Positions 1 to 9,449 of a stretch of 64,000 bases of DNA are shown one piece after another (position 1 is the stretch's first letter; each line of letters opens with the position of its first letter). A program made the translations under genes and the position numbers. This stretch comes from Streptomyces sp. A2-16 (lineage in GTDB: Bacteria > Actinomycetota > Actinomycetes > Streptomycetales > Streptomycetaceae). Location: NCBI RefSeq assembly GCF_018128905.1, contig NZ_CP063808.1, positions 4,278,001-4,342,000 on the forward strand, written 5' to 3'. The notes beneath the pieces were generated by a model that saw only the letters and a program-made list of their open reading frames with translations, searched no databases and was not told where the DNA came from.

Positions 1-736
1 CATGTACGACAACAACCGGACCACCGCGCTGTACCTCGACGAGGGGTCCCGGTACCTGAAGGTCTCCGGGAACGTGGTGCAGGACGCCGGCAACTGGGCG
101 CTCACCAACGCCAACGCCGACAACCACACCGACGACAGCACCTTCTCCGGCAACTGGTACAACGGCGGCAACACCTACGTGGCCACCGGTCCTCCGCACA
201 ACAACGTCCTCACCGGAAACGTCCCGGTCAGCGGCACCAACTGGCCCCAGGGCGCCAGGCAGGTCATCGAGCAGGCGGGCCTTCAGCCGGCGGGCGACGG
301 CGGGGGCTTCCCCACCGGCTACCACCAGTTGGTGATCGGCAGCAACGGCCTGTGCCTGGACGTGTACGGCAACTCCACCGCGGCCGGCGCCGCGATCGAC
401 CAGTGGACCTGCAACGGCCAGGCCAACCAGCGGTTCCAGTTCGTGCCGGCCTCGGGCGGCTACGGGCAACTGCGGGCGCAGCACTCCGGACACGTCGTGG
501 CCGTGTCGGGAGGCTCCACCACCGCCGGTACGCCCAACATCGTGCAGCAGCCGGCCGGAGCGGCAGGCAGCCTGTGGCTGCCGGTACGGCAGTCCGACGG
601 CTCGTACTCCTTCAAGAACGAGAACAGCGGCCTGTGCCTCGACGTCCCCGGCGGCAGCGGCGACCTCGGCCGGCAGCTCGACCAATGGCCCTGCAAGAAC
701 ACGAGCGGCAGCAACCAGGACTTCACCCCCCGCTGA
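1..736 (+). CDS. Beta-helix protein with C-terminal CBM13 (5' end outside window)
   Basis: The reading frame is open from the left edge, so only the C-terminal 244 or so residues are visible. The first 85 residues have the N-x-hydrophobic repeats of a right-handed parallel beta-helix (GNVVQDAG, GNWYNGG, GNVPVSG), as in secreted polysaccharide lyases and glycosidases. From about residue 105 a ricin-type CBM13 module follows, with CLDVYGN, QANQRFQF and CLDVPGG repeats and Q-x-W/Q-x-F motifs. The protein is probably an extracellular carbohydrate-active enzyme. The catalytic family cannot be assigned without the missing N-terminus. An SGNH esterase gene follows 57 bases later and may be cotranscribed. 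Confidence 0.8.
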   Translation, partial: MYDNNRTTALYLDEGSRYLKVSGNVVQDAGNWALTNANADNHTDDSTFSGNWYNGGNTYVATGPPHNNVLTGNVPVSGTNWPQGARQVIEQAGLQPAGDGGGFPTGYHQLVIGSNGLCLDVYGNSTAAGAAIDQWTCNGQANQRFQFVPASGGYGQLRAQHSGHVVAVSGGSTTAGTPNIVQQPAGAAGSLWLPVRQSDGSYSFKNENSGLCLDVPGGSGDLGRQLDQWPCKNTSGSNQDFTPR

Positions 737-793
737 CCGGCTCACGGGCCCGCACATCCCCACCCACTGTCCCGCACCAGTGAGGAAACGCTG

Positions 794-1555
794 ATGAAGA
801 AGTGTTCGGCACCCCTGACCGCCGCGATCGCGGCCGTCCTCGTCCTCGGCGCCGCGTTACCCGCGGCGGCTCTGCCCGGCACCGAGCCGCCGTCCTCCGC
901 CCCGACGTCCTCCGCCGCACCCGCCGCCCTGCGGCTGATGCCGCTGGGCGACTCGATCACCTGGGGTGTTGGCAGCCCCTCCGGGAACGGCTACCGGGGC
1001 TTCCTGTGGAACCGGCTGTCGGCGGAGGGGCACGCCCTCGACTTCGTCGGCTCGGGACGCAACGGCACCATGTCCGACCGGGACAACGAAGGCCACTCCG
1101 GCTGGCGGATCGACCAGATCACCGGCATCGCGGACTCCGTGCTGGCCCGCTACCGCCCGAACGTGGTCACCCTGGAGATCGGCACCAACGACCTGAACGG
1201 CAACTACCAGGTCCCGACCGCCCCCGACCGGCTCCGCGCCCTCATCGACCGGATCACCCGCGACGCCCCCGACGCGACCGTGCTCGTCGGTACCGTGATC
1301 GTCTCCACCAGCGGTACCGAGGAGGCCCACCGGCCGGGGTTCAACGCCAAGCTGCCCGGCATCGTCCAGGCCGCGCAGGCCGCCGGCAAGCACGTACGCC
1401 TGGTGGACATGAGCGCTCTGACCAGAGCGGACCTGGCCGACTCCCTGCACCCCAACGACAACGGCTATCGCAAGATGGCGGACGCGTTCAACGCCGGGGT
1501 GCAGGCCGCGGACGCCGCGGGCTGGATCAAACCGCCGGTCCCCGCGCGCGGGTGA
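794..1555 (+). CDS. Secreted SGNH/GDSL-family esterase
   Basis: The 253-residue protein has a signal peptide (about 1-26) followed by a Ser/Pro/Ala-rich linker. The SGNH blocks are visible: GDSI with nucleophile Ser54, GTND with Asn132, and DSLHP with Asp216 and His219. Secreted single-domain proteins of this type are lipases or carbohydrate acetyl esterases. Its place among hemicellulases favours deacetylation of xylan or pectin, which is inference. It has no CBM13, unlike most neighbours. The start is the ATG after a GAGGAAACGCTG stretch. A hairpin at 1572-1612 ends the unit. Confidence 0.85.
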   Translation: MKKCSAPLTAAIAAVLVLGAALPAAALPGTEPPSSAPTSSAAPAALRLMPLGDSITWGVGSPSGNGYRGFLWNRLSAEGHALDFVGSGRNGTMSDRDNEGHSGWRIDQITGIADSVLARYRPNVVTLEIGTNDLNGNYQVPTAPDRLRALIDRITRDAPDATVLVGTVIVSTSGTEEAHRPGFNAKLPGIVQAAQAAGKHVRLVDMSALTRADLADSLHPNDNGYRKMADAFNAGVQAADAAGWIKPPVPARG

Positions 1556-1571
1556 GATGACCGGAAAGAAC

Positions 1572-1612
1572 ACCCGCGTCCGAAGGCATGACAGGTGTCG
1601 CCGGACGCGGGT
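1572..1612 (+). terminator. Hairpin after the SGNH esterase gene
   Basis: An 11-bp perfect stem (ACCCGCGTCCG at 1572-1582 against 1602-1612) encloses a 19-nt loop and is followed by TTTCGG. It lies 16 bases after the stop codon, so it probably separates this unit from the GH54 gene. Confidence 0.6.
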
Positions 1613-1688
1613 TTCGGCATGCCCTTCTGGCCTCCATCAGCCGAAATACATGGGATGGATCGGTCGTCGATACGTGGTGAGAGGTCTC

Positions 1689-1718
1689 TTGACAGCCCAT
1701 TGAGCCTGTGGGATCACT
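1689..1718 (+). promoter_or_regulatory. Candidate promoter for the CBM13-GH54 gene
   Basis: A perfect -35 hexamer TTGACA at 1689-1694 is followed after 18 nt by ATCACT (1713-1718), a weak -10. The following leader to the ATG at 1781 is T-rich compared with the surroundings. The -35 is convincing and the -10 is not. Confidence 0.35.
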
Positions 1719-1780
1719 AAGCGACATGGGATGTCTGAGTGTTTCTCTGTGAGTCTTCCCCCACTTAGTCGAGGAACAGA

Positions 1781-3283
1781 ATGCAGCCTTCATCCGCTCC
1801 GCCCCGCAGCCCCGTCCGTGTGCCGCGCTTATCCGCGACCGCCGTCGTGTGCGCCATGGCGCTGCTGACCGTGTTGCTGGCGACCGCGTCGGCCCGGCCG
1901 GCCTCGGCCCTCGCGGCGCCCCTGACGAGCTCCGCGTCCGGGCGGTGTCTTGACGTCAAGGGCAATGTCGACGCCCCCGGCACCACGCTGGACATCTGGG
2001 ACTGCAACGGCCAGGTGAACCAGGCGTTCGAGATGACGGCGGCGGGTGAGCTGCGAACGATGGCCGGCACCCGGTGCGTGGACGCCTACGACGACCGCAC
2101 CGCTCCCGGCGCCCCGGCGGTCATCCAGGCGTGCGACGGGCGGGCCACCCAGGTGTGGCGACAGAACTCCGACGGGTCCGTCACCGCCGTCCGGTCCGGT
2201 TTCTGTCTGGACGTCAACGGAGCGAGCACGGCCAACGGCACGGCCGTGATCCTGTGGACCTGCAACGGCCGAAGCAACCAGAAGTGGAGCACCCCGACGG
2301 GCCCGCCCGAGCCCGACGGCTCGGGCCCGTGCGACATCTACGCCACCGGCGGCACTCCGTGCGTGGCCGCGCACAGCACGGTGCGCGCTCTCTACGGCTC
2401 CTACAACGGCACCCTGTACCAGGTCAGGCGCTCCTCGGACAACGCGACCAGGGACATCGGCCTGTTGGCGCGCGGAGGCTTCGCCGACGCGGCGGCGCAG
2501 GACTCCTTCTGCGCCGGCACCTCGTGTGTGATCACGGTCGTCCGCGACCAGTCCGGACACGGCAACGACCTGTGGTACCAGGGCTCGGCCCAGGTCCCGG
2601 GATCGAACCAGAGCAGCCCCGCGAAGGCGACCTCCGAGTCGCTGACCGCCGGGGGCACCAAGGCGTACTCGCTGTACATCAACCCCGGCAACAGCTACTG
2701 GCGGGACGGCCACCTGACGGGCGTACCGACCGGCGCCGCGCCCGAGGCGGCCTACATGGTGACCAGCGGTACCCACGTCAACAGCGGTTGCTGCTTCGAT
2801 TACGGCAACAGCGAGACGACCCGCAAGGCCGACGCCGCCGGCGCGATGGACGCGATCAACTTCGGAACCCAGTGCTGGTTCGGCGGCTGCTCAGGAAGCG
2901 GTCCCTGGGTGCAGGCCGATCTCGAGTGGGGCCTCTACTCCGGCGGCAGCCAGTCCTGGAACCCCCGACAGCGGGCGTTCACCAGCAAGTTCGTCACCGC
3001 GATGCTGAAGAACAACGGCACGTCGAGGTTCGCCCTCAAGGGCGCCGACGCGCAGACCGGCGGCCTGACCACCCTGTGGGACGGCGCACTCCCCGGCGGA
3101 TACAGCCCCATGAAGAAGCAGGGCGCCATCGTCCTGGGCAGCGGCGGGGACTGCTGCAAGCCCGGCGGCGGCGCCAATCTGAGCGCCGGCACCTTCTACG
3201 AGGGAGCCATGGTCGCCGGCTATCCCTCCGACGCGACCGACGACGCGGTGCAGGCCGACATCACAGCCGCCGGCTACCGCTGA
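1781..3283 (+). CDS. Secreted GH54 alpha-L-arabinofuranosidase with N-terminal CBM13
   Basis: The protein has 500 residues: a signal peptide (1-45), a CBM13 ricin trefoil (about 47-170, CLDVKGN/CVDAYDD/CLDVNGA repeats), a short Pro-rich linker, then a GH54 catalytic domain from residue 183 (GPCDIYATGGTPC) to the end. The expected nucleophile is Glu382 in ADLEWG and the acid/base Asp457 in GGDCC; their 75-residue spacing fits characterised fungal GH54 enzymes. It should release arabinose side chains from arabinoxylan or arabinan outside the cell. The usual C-terminal CBM42 is absent and an N-terminal CBM13 is present instead, unlike the two GH54 genes at 19-22 kb. Start supported by GAGGAA before the ATG. 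Confidence 0.88.
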   Translation: MQPSSAPPRSPVRVPRLSATAVVCAMALLTVLLATASARPASALAAPLTSSASGRCLDVKGNVDAPGTTLDIWDCNGQVNQAFEMTAAGELRTMAGTRCVDAYDDRTAPGAPAVIQACDGRATQVWRQNSDGSVTAVRSGFCLDVNGASTANGTAVILWTCNGRSNQKWSTPTGPPEPDGSGPCDIYATGGTPCVAAHSTVRALYGSYNGTLYQVRRSSDNATRDIGLLARGGFADAAAQDSFCAGTSCVITVVRDQSGHGNDLWYQGSAQVPGSNQSSPAKATSESLTAGGTKAYSLYINPGNSYWRDGHLTGVPTGAAPEAAYMVTSGTHVNSGCCFDYGNSETTRKADAAGAMDAINFGTQCWFGGCSGSGPWVQADLEWGLYSGGSQSWNPRQRAFTSKFVTAMLKNNGTSRFALKGADAQTGGLTTLWDGALPGGYSPMKKQGAIVLGSGGDCCKPGGGANLSAGTFYEGAMVAGYPSDATDDAVQADITAAGYR

Positions 3284-3388
3284 CCCCCTCAGCATTCCCA
3301 ACTCTCGGCCCCGGGGTCCGGTCCGGTCCTGGCCGCCGCCTGAGGGACCGTGGCCGACGCAGCCCTCGCCGAACCGGCCACACCGGAC

Positions 3389-3440
3389 CGGCACTTCGAC
3401 CAGTGGCCGTGCAAGAACGCGCCAGGCACCAGGACTTCAT
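3389..3440 (+). pseudogene. Decayed CBM13 repeat fragment
   Basis: Translating from 3391 gives HFDQWPCKNAPG, then after a one-base shift HQDF. This matches the end of the first gene in the window (QLDQWPCKN...NQDF at about 675-725), including long stretches of identical bases. It is a relic of the last ricin repeat of a deleted or truncated CBM13 gene. It lies in the 246-bp gap between the GH54 and GH59 genes. No start codon or reading frame remains. Confidence 0.6.
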
Positions 3441-3529
3441 CGTCCACCGACCGCACACCCAGCGCTTCCGCGGCCGCACCCCGCCACGCCCGGCCACGGG
3501 GCACCCCTGACCTGTGAAAGGAACCCACC

Positions 3530-5938
3530 GTGTCAGTACTCGGACGGCCGTTGCGGCGACTGCGCCTCGCGACGGCCGTACTCGTGGGCCTCCTCCTGAC
3601 CGCCGGCGGTCTCGTGGGCACGGCCGCCGCGCCCGCCCGGGCCGCCACCGCCCTCACGATCAACGGCACGTCCGGCGGCCGGACCTTCGACGGCGTCGGC
3701 GCGATCAGCGGCGGAGGCGGCAACAGCAGACTCCTGATCGACTACCCCGAGCCCCAGCGCGGCCAGGTCCTCGACTACCTGTTCCGGCCCGGCTACGGCG
3801 CCTCCCTGCAGATCCTCAAGGCGGAGATCGGCGGCGACACCAACTCCACCTCCGGGGCCGAGCCGAGTCACCAGCACACCCGCTCCGACCTGAACTGCGA
3901 CCGGGGCTACGAATGGTGGCTGATGGAACAGGCCAGGGCCCGCAACCCCGGCATCAAGCTGTACGGGCTCGCCTGGGGCGCGCCCGGCTGGATCGGCAAC
4001 GGCAACTTCTGGTCCACCGACATGGTCAACTACCTCATCTCGTGGCTGGGTTGCGCCAAGCAGCACGGACTGAGCATCGACTACCTCGGCGGCTGGAACG
4101 AGCGCGGGTACAACGTCTCCTGGTACCAGCAGTTGCGCGGCGCACTCAACAGCAACGGGTACGGCAACGTCAGGATCGTCGCGGCCGACTCGGACTGGGC
4201 CGTGGCGAACGACGTCAACTCCAACCCGGCCTTCGCCTCCGCGGTCAGCGCCATCGGCACGCACTATCCCTGCGGCTACCGGTCCTCCCAGTCCAACTGC
4301 TCGGTACCGGCGGCCGCCCTGTCCTCCGGCAAGCCCCTGTGGGCGAGCGAGAACGGCTCGGACGACTACAACGGGGGAGCGCAGGCCATGGCCCGCGGAA
4401 TCAACCGCGGATACATCGACGGACGCATGACCGCGTATCTCAACTGGCCGGTCGTCGCCGCGCTCACCCCCAATCTGCCGTATCCGACGATGGGCCTCGC
4501 CCTGGCCGCGCAGCCCTGGTCGGGCTCCTACCCGATCGGCAGGAACACCTGGGTGATGGCCCACACCAGCCAGTTCACCGCCCCGGGCTGGCACTACCTC
4601 GACGCCTCCAGCGGCTATCTCGGCGGCAACCGGAACAACGGCAGCTATGTCTCACTGAAGTCGACCAACAACTCCGACTACTCCACGGTCATCGAGACGA
4701 TCGACGCCGGCAGTGCCCAGACCCTGAACCTCAACGTCACCGGCGGGCTGTCCAACGGGCCCGTCCACGTCTGGTCCACCGACCTCAGGTCCGCCAACCC
4801 GGCCGACCACTTCGTGCACGCCACGGACATCACCCCGTCCGGCGGCACCTTCAGCCTGACCGTGCAGCCCGGCCACCTCTACACCCTCACCACCACGACC
4901 GGCCAGGGCAAGGGCACCGCGACCGGCCCCGCCAAGGCCGCGCTGAAGCTGCCGTACAGCGACTCCTTCGACGGCTACCGCACCGGCGCAGAGGCGAAGT
5001 ACCTGATGGACTGGCAGGGTGCCTTCGAGGTGGTGGGGTGCGGCGGCGGCCGGGGCGGCACATGCGTACGCCAGATGAGCCCGCAGAGGCCGATCACCTG
5101 GGACGCGCTGACCGATCCCCACGCCCTGCTCGGTGACGTGGGCTGGGGCAACTACACGGTCTCGTCCGACGTGCTGCTCGAACAGCCCGGATACGTCGAA
5201 CTGATCGGCCGTGCGGGCGGGCACGACTACGACCGTACCGGCGGGCAGAACGCCTACCGCCTGCGGGTGAGCGACACCGGCGCCTGGTCCGTCCTGAACT
5301 CGAACACCGCCGGCAATGTCTCCACCCTGGCCCGCGGCACGACCGCGGCCCTGGGCACCAACCGCTGGCACACGCTGGCCCTCACCTTCTCCGGCACCAC
5401 CATCACCGCCGCCGTCGACGGCACTACCGTCGGCTCCGTGAGCGACCGCACCTGGGCCGCCGGCCAGATCGGCTACGGGACCAGCCAGGGCGAGACGGCG
5501 CAGTTCGACAACCTGTCCGTCACCCCCGGCAACGGCGGGAACGACGGCGGCACGACCGGCGCGATCGTCGGGGCGGGCTCCGGCCGGTGCGTGGACGTAC
5601 CGAACCAGTCGCAGACGGCCGGCACCCAGGTGGCGCTGTGGGACTGCAACGGCGGCAGCAACCAGCAGTGGACCAACACCTCCACGGGTGAGCTGCGCGT
5701 CTACGGCAGCTCCTGCCTGGACGCGGCAGGCCAGGGCACCAGCCCCGGTACCAAGGTGGACATCTGGGACTGCACAGGCGGCGCCAACCAGAAGTGGACC
5801 GTCCACACCGACGGCACCATCACCGGTGACCAGTCCGGCCTGTGCCTGGACGCCACCGGCGCGGGCACGGCCAACGGCACCCTGCTGCAGCTGTGGACCT
5901 GCTCCGGAGGCAGCAACCAGAAGTGGACGCGCGACTGA
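3530..5938 (+). CDS. Secreted GH59 beta-galactosidase-like (galactocerebrosidase family) enzyme with CBM13
   Basis: The protein has 802 residues with a signal peptide to about residue 38. The GH59 (beta/alpha)8 domain (40-340) carries Glu191 in GGWNERG as acid/base and Glu274 in WASENGSDD as nucleophile, matching the WNER and SE motifs of galactocerebrosidases. A beta-sandwich and a lectin-like domain (about 490-670) follow, and a complete CBM13 closes the protein (680-802). Bacterial GH59 members act on beta-galactosides, so side chains of plant galactans are plausible substrates; this is inference. The start is GTG, 7 nt after GAAAGGA. The fucosidase gene follows 55 bases later, suggesting an operon. 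Confidence 0.85.
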   Translation: MSVLGRPLRRLRLATAVLVGLLLTAGGLVGTAAAPARAATALTINGTSGGRTFDGVGAISGGGGNSRLLIDYPEPQRGQVLDYLFRPGYGASLQILKAEIGGDTNSTSGAEPSHQHTRSDLNCDRGYEWWLMEQARARNPGIKLYGLAWGAPGWIGNGNFWSTDMVNYLISWLGCAKQHGLSIDYLGGWNERGYNVSWYQQLRGALNSNGYGNVRIVAADSDWAVANDVNSNPAFASAVSAIGTHYPCGYRSSQSNCSVPAAALSSGKPLWASENGSDDYNGGAQAMARGINRGYIDGRMTAYLNWPVVAALTPNLPYPTMGLALAAQPWSGSYPIGRNTWVMAHTSQFTAPGWHYLDASSGYLGGNRNNGSYVSLKSTNNSDYSTVIETIDAGSAQTLNLNVTGGLSNGPVHVWSTDLRSANPADHFVHATDITPSGGTFSLTVQPGHLYTLTTTTGQGKGTATGPAKAALKLPYSDSFDGYRTGAEAKYLMDWQGAFEVVGCGGGRGGTCVRQMSPQRPITWDALTDPHALLGDVGWGNYTVSSDVLLEQPGYVELIGRAGGHDYDRTGGQNAYRLRVSDTGAWSVLNSNTAGNVSTLARGTTAALGTNRWHTLALTFSGTTITAAVDGTTVGSVSDRTWAAGQIGYGTSQGETAQFDNLSVTPGNGGNDGGTTGAIVGAGSGRCVDVPNQSQTAGTQVALWDCNGGSNQQWTNTSTGELRVYGSSCLDAAGQGTSPGTKVDIWDCTGGANQKWTVHTDGTITGDQSGLCLDATGAGTANGTLLQLWTCSGGSNQKWTRD

Positions 5939-5993
5939 ACGACGCGCACCCACTCCCGCAGCACCTCCGTTCCCTCTCCCGAAAGGCCCCCAC

Positions 5994-7976
5994 ATGTCCT
6001 CCTCCCCCCGGCCGCTCAGCCGGCGCCGACTGCTGGCGGCGGCCGGCGCGTCGACGGCGCTCGGCCTGCTGCGGTTCGCCCCCGAGGCCGCCGCGACCGA
6101 CGGTCCCAGCAGCTACACCCCCAGCTGGTCCTCCGTGGACCAGCACCCCCCGGCACCGGCCTGGTTCCAGGACGCCAAGTTCGGCATCTACTACCACTGG
6201 GGTGCCTTCAGCGTTCCCGCGTTCGGGAACGAGTGGTATCCGCGCAACATGTACATCGGCGGCTCGGCCGAGAACCGGCACCACATCGCCACCTACGGCG
6301 ATCCCTCGGCATGGCCGTACCACAACTTCATCGACGGAGCCCGCGACAAGGCGGGCACCTTCGTGCAGTTCGCCCCCAGACTCGTCTCCCAGGGCGGACG
6401 GTGGGACCCGGAGGCATGGGCGCGGCTGTTCAAGGCCGCGGGCGCCAGATTCGCCGGACCGGTCGCCGAGCACCACGACGGCTTCTCCATGTGGAACAGC
6501 CGCTCCAACCCGTGGAACTCGGTCCAGCACGGCCCCCGACTCGACCTGGTGGGGCTGCACGCGCAGGCCATCCGCGGGCAGGGGCTGAAGTTCATGGCCT
6601 CGCTGCACCACGCCTACAACTTCAACGGCTACTACGACCACGTGCCGTCCCAGTCGGACCCGAACCTGCGCACCCTCTACGGCCAGCTGGGCTCGGCGGC
6701 GGAGAACAAGCTCTGGTACGACAAGCTCGTCGAGGTCATCGACGGCTACCAGCCGGACCTGGTCTGGCAGGACTTCGCCCTGGACCGGGTGCAGGAGTCC
6801 TACCGGCTCCAGTTCCTCGCGCACTACTACAACCAGGCGGTCGCGTGGAACAAGGACGTGGTCGCGACCTACAAGGACGGCCTCAACAACAAGGGTGAGG
6901 TATTCGACTTCGAGCGCGGCGGCCCGGCGGGACTGCTCACCCCCTACTGGCTGACCGACGACAGCATCTCCTCCTCCAGCTGGTGCTACACGGAAGGCAT
7001 CGGCTACTACTCGACGCAGGCCATGCTGCACTCGCTGCTCGACCGGGTCAGCAAGGGCGGCAACATGCTGCTGAACATCGCCCCGATGGCCGATGGCACC
7101 ATCCCCTCCGGGCAGCAGTCCATCCTGCTCGCTATGGGCGACTGGCTCGGCCGCTTCGGGGAGGCCGTCTACTCCACGCGCTCCTGGTCCAGTTACGGCG
7201 AGGGCCCCACCAAGATGGGCGGAGGTTCGTTCAGCGGACCGGTGGCCGGCAAACCGCAGGACATCCGGTTCACCCGCAGCAAGGACAACAAGGTCCTCTA
7301 CGCCACCGCGCTGGGCTGGCAGGGCGCCACCATGACCATCGCCACGCTGAACTCCAACCAGATCAACCTCAGCAGTCTGACCGGCGCCAAACTGCTCAAC
7401 AACACCGCCGGAACCTACGTCGACCTGCCCACCCCGACCCAGGACGCGTCCGGACTGCACCTGACCATGCCCTCGTCCAACCCGCCGTTCAACGCCCTGG
7501 CGTACACGGTCAAGCTCACGTTCTCCGGTGAGATACCCGTCCTGGGCGCGCCGGGTGGCCCCACGACCTGGGTCAGGATCGCCAACGCGACCAGCGGTCT
7601 CGCGCTCGACAGCGGGGGCAACGTCGCCGCCGGATCCAACCTCAAGCAGTGGAACTACGACGGCAGCACCAACCTGCAGTGGCAGCTGATCAGCCTCGGC
7701 AACGGCTACCACCGGATCGTGAACCGCACCAACGGTCTGGTCGCCGACAGTTACGGCAACACCGCCAACGGCGCCCCCGCCCGCCAGCAGGCCTGGAACG
7801 GCGGCAACAACCAGCAGTGGTCGCTGACCGGCCTCGGCGGCGACCGCTACCAGATCGTCAACCGGGGCACCGGCACCGCGCTCGACGGCAGCGGCTCCAC
7901 CACGGCCGGCTCCACCACGGTCCTGTGGACACCGAACTCCAGCACCAACAACGCGTGGACCATCACGGCCGTCTGA
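5994..7976 (+). CDS. Secreted GH29 alpha-L-fucosidase with C-terminal ricin-type module
   Basis: The protein has 660 residues. The N-terminus SRRRLLAAAG is a twin-arginine (Tat) signal. The GH29 domain starts at WFQDAKFGIYYHWG, a typical family opening, and continues with AEHHDGFSMWNS. The nucleophile is predicted as Asp260 in DLVWQDF. The CBM13-like lectin domain occupies about 525-660 (QWNYDGSTNLQWQL, QQAWNGGNNQQWSL). It should release fucose from xyloglucan or other plant glycans. The start is the ATG that gives the Tat signal; in-frame codons upstream overlap the preceding gene. The esterase gene follows 65 bases later in the same direction. Confidence 0.88.
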   Translation: MSSSPRPLSRRRLLAAAGASTALGLLRFAPEAAATDGPSSYTPSWSSVDQHPPAPAWFQDAKFGIYYHWGAFSVPAFGNEWYPRNMYIGGSAENRHHIATYGDPSAWPYHNFIDGARDKAGTFVQFAPRLVSQGGRWDPEAWARLFKAAGARFAGPVAEHHDGFSMWNSRSNPWNSVQHGPRLDLVGLHAQAIRGQGLKFMASLHHAYNFNGYYDHVPSQSDPNLRTLYGQLGSAAENKLWYDKLVEVIDGYQPDLVWQDFALDRVQESYRLQFLAHYYNQAVAWNKDVVATYKDGLNNKGEVFDFERGGPAGLLTPYWLTDDSISSSSWCYTEGIGYYSTQAMLHSLLDRVSKGGNMLLNIAPMADGTIPSGQQSILLAMGDWLGRFGEAVYSTRSWSSYGEGPTKMGGGSFSGPVAGKPQDIRFTRSKDNKVLYATALGWQGATMTIATLNSNQINLSSLTGAKLLNNTAGTYVDLPTPTQDASGLHLTMPSSNPPFNALAYTVKLTFSGEIPVLGAPGGPTTWVRIANATSGLALDSGGNVAAGSNLKQWNYDGSTNLQWQLISLGNGYHRIVNRTNGLVADSYGNTANGAPARQQAWNGGNNQQWSLTGLGGDRYQIVNRGTGTALDGSGSTTAGSTTVLWTPNSSTNNAWTITAV

Positions 7977-8041
7977 CCACCGACGTTCCGCCGGCGCTCC
8001 CTGTCCCTCAGTCCCTCACCCGAGCACGGAAGAAGGAGAGC

Positions 8042-9379
8042 ATGAAACGCAAACCGCTCTTAATGTCCCTCGCGGCCGCCCTGCTGCTCGTCCTGACCAC
8101 CGCGGGCACGTCGTTCAGCGGTGCCCTCGGCACCCCCGCGCCGGCCACGAGGTCCGCCGCCGCGGCCAGCGCCGGCTGCGGCAAGGCTCCGACGCTGAAC
8201 AGCGGCAACCACACGATTCAGAGCGGCGGCCAGAACCGCAGCTACATCCTGCGGGTCCCCGCCGGCTACGACAGCAACCGCCCCTACCGGCTGATCTTCA
8301 GTTTCCACTGGCGGGGCGGCACGGCGAACGACGTCGACTCGGGCGGCACGGACGGATACAACTGGTCCTACTACGGCCTCCGGCGCCTGGCCGACAACGC
8401 GAACAACAGCACGATCTTCGTCGCCCCCCAGGGCAACGGGAACGGCTGGGCCAACCCCGGCGGCCAGGACGTGGCCTTCGTCGACGCCATGGTCAACCAG
8501 ATCGAAGCGGGTCTGTGCGTCGACACCACCCAGCTGTTCGCCGGCGGCTTCAGCTACGGCGGCGGGATGTCGTACGCCCTCGCCTGCTCCCGGGCGACGG
8601 TCTTCCGCGCGGTCGCGGTCTACTCCGGCGCGAACCTCAGCGGCTGCAACGGCGGCAACCAGCCCATCGCCTACATGGGACTGCACGGCCTCAGGGACAA
8701 CGTGCTGCCCATCGCGTCGGGACGGCAGCTGCGGGACACCTTCGTCCGGACCAACGGCTGCACCCCGCAGAACCCGCCCGAGCCCGCCAACGGGAGCCTG
8801 ACGCACACCATCACCACCTACTCCGGATGCAGGTCGGGATATCCCGTCGTCTGGGCCGCGTTCGACGGAGCGGGCCACTCGCCCGGCCCCATCGACGGCT
8901 CCACCGGCGACGGCTGGCGCACCTGGACGTCGGCGGCGGTGTGGCAGTTCTTCACGCAGTTCGGCTCGAACCAGCCACCGCAGCAGCCCTCCGGCAATCA
9001 GAAGATCGTCGGCCGGCAGTCCGGACGCTGCGTCGACATCAACAACTCCACCACGGCCAACGGCACACAGGCCCAGCTGTGGGACTGCAACGGCGGCGCC
9101 AACCAGCGGTGGACCCCCACCACCGGAAAGCAGCTGGTTGTGTACGGCAACAAGTGTCTGGGTGTCGGCCAGTCAGCGGGCAACGGCACCCCTGCGGCGA
9201 TCTGGGACTGCAACGGCCAGGCGGACCAGCAGTGGAACATCAACCCCGACGGCACGATCACGGCGGCGCAGTCGGGGCTCTGCCTGGACGCCGTCGGCCA
9301 GGCAAACGGCAACGGTACGAAGATCCAGCTGTGGAGCTGCTCGGGCGGCGCGAACCAGTACTGGCGCCTGGAGAACTGA
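8042..9379 (+). CDS. Secreted CE1-type feruloyl esterase/PHB-depolymerase-like protein with CBM13
   Basis: The protein has 445 residues with a signal peptide (about 1-41). An alpha/beta-hydrolase domain of the LpqC/polyhydroxybutyrate depolymerase-feruloyl esterase type (about 50-310) carries the GGFSYGGGMS elbow with Ser171, and His in GAGHSPG is a candidate catalytic histidine. A full CBM13 (about 318-445) has three CVDIN/CLGVG/CLDAV repeats. In a hemicellulase cluster, cleavage of ferulate esters from arabinoxylan is the natural expectation, but the sequence alone does not exclude another ester. Strong ribosome site AGAAGGAGAG directly before the ATG. Confidence 0.82.
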   Translation: MKRKPLLMSLAAALLLVLTTAGTSFSGALGTPAPATRSAAAASAGCGKAPTLNSGNHTIQSGGQNRSYILRVPAGYDSNRPYRLIFSFHWRGGTANDVDSGGTDGYNWSYYGLRRLADNANNSTIFVAPQGNGNGWANPGGQDVAFVDAMVNQIEAGLCVDTTQLFAGGFSYGGGMSYALACSRATVFRAVAVYSGANLSGCNGGNQPIAYMGLHGLRDNVLPIASGRQLRDTFVRTNGCTPQNPPEPANGSLTHTITTYSGCRSGYPVVWAAFDGAGHSPGPIDGSTGDGWRTWTSAAVWQFFTQFGSNQPPQQPSGNQKIVGRQSGRCVDINNSTTANGTQAQLWDCNGGANQRWTPTTGKQLVVYGNKCLGVGQSAGNGTPAAIWDCNGQADQQWNINPDGTITAAQSGLCLDAVGQANGNGTKIQLWSCSGGANQYWRLEN

Positions 9380-9403
9380 CAAACACCCTCACCGGTACGG
9401 CCG

Positions 9404-9449
9404 GCAGGCCGGGGCCTCTCCGCAGCAGTGCGGGGAGGCCCCGGCCTGC
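9404..9449 (+). terminator. Long hairpin after the esterase gene
   Basis: A 21-bp stem with a single G-T pair (9404-9424 against 9429-9449) closes a GCAG tetraloop, 24 bases after the stop. There is no U-run, but this form is common for Streptomyces terminators. It marks the end of the GH54-GH59-GH29-esterase stretch. Confidence 0.75.
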
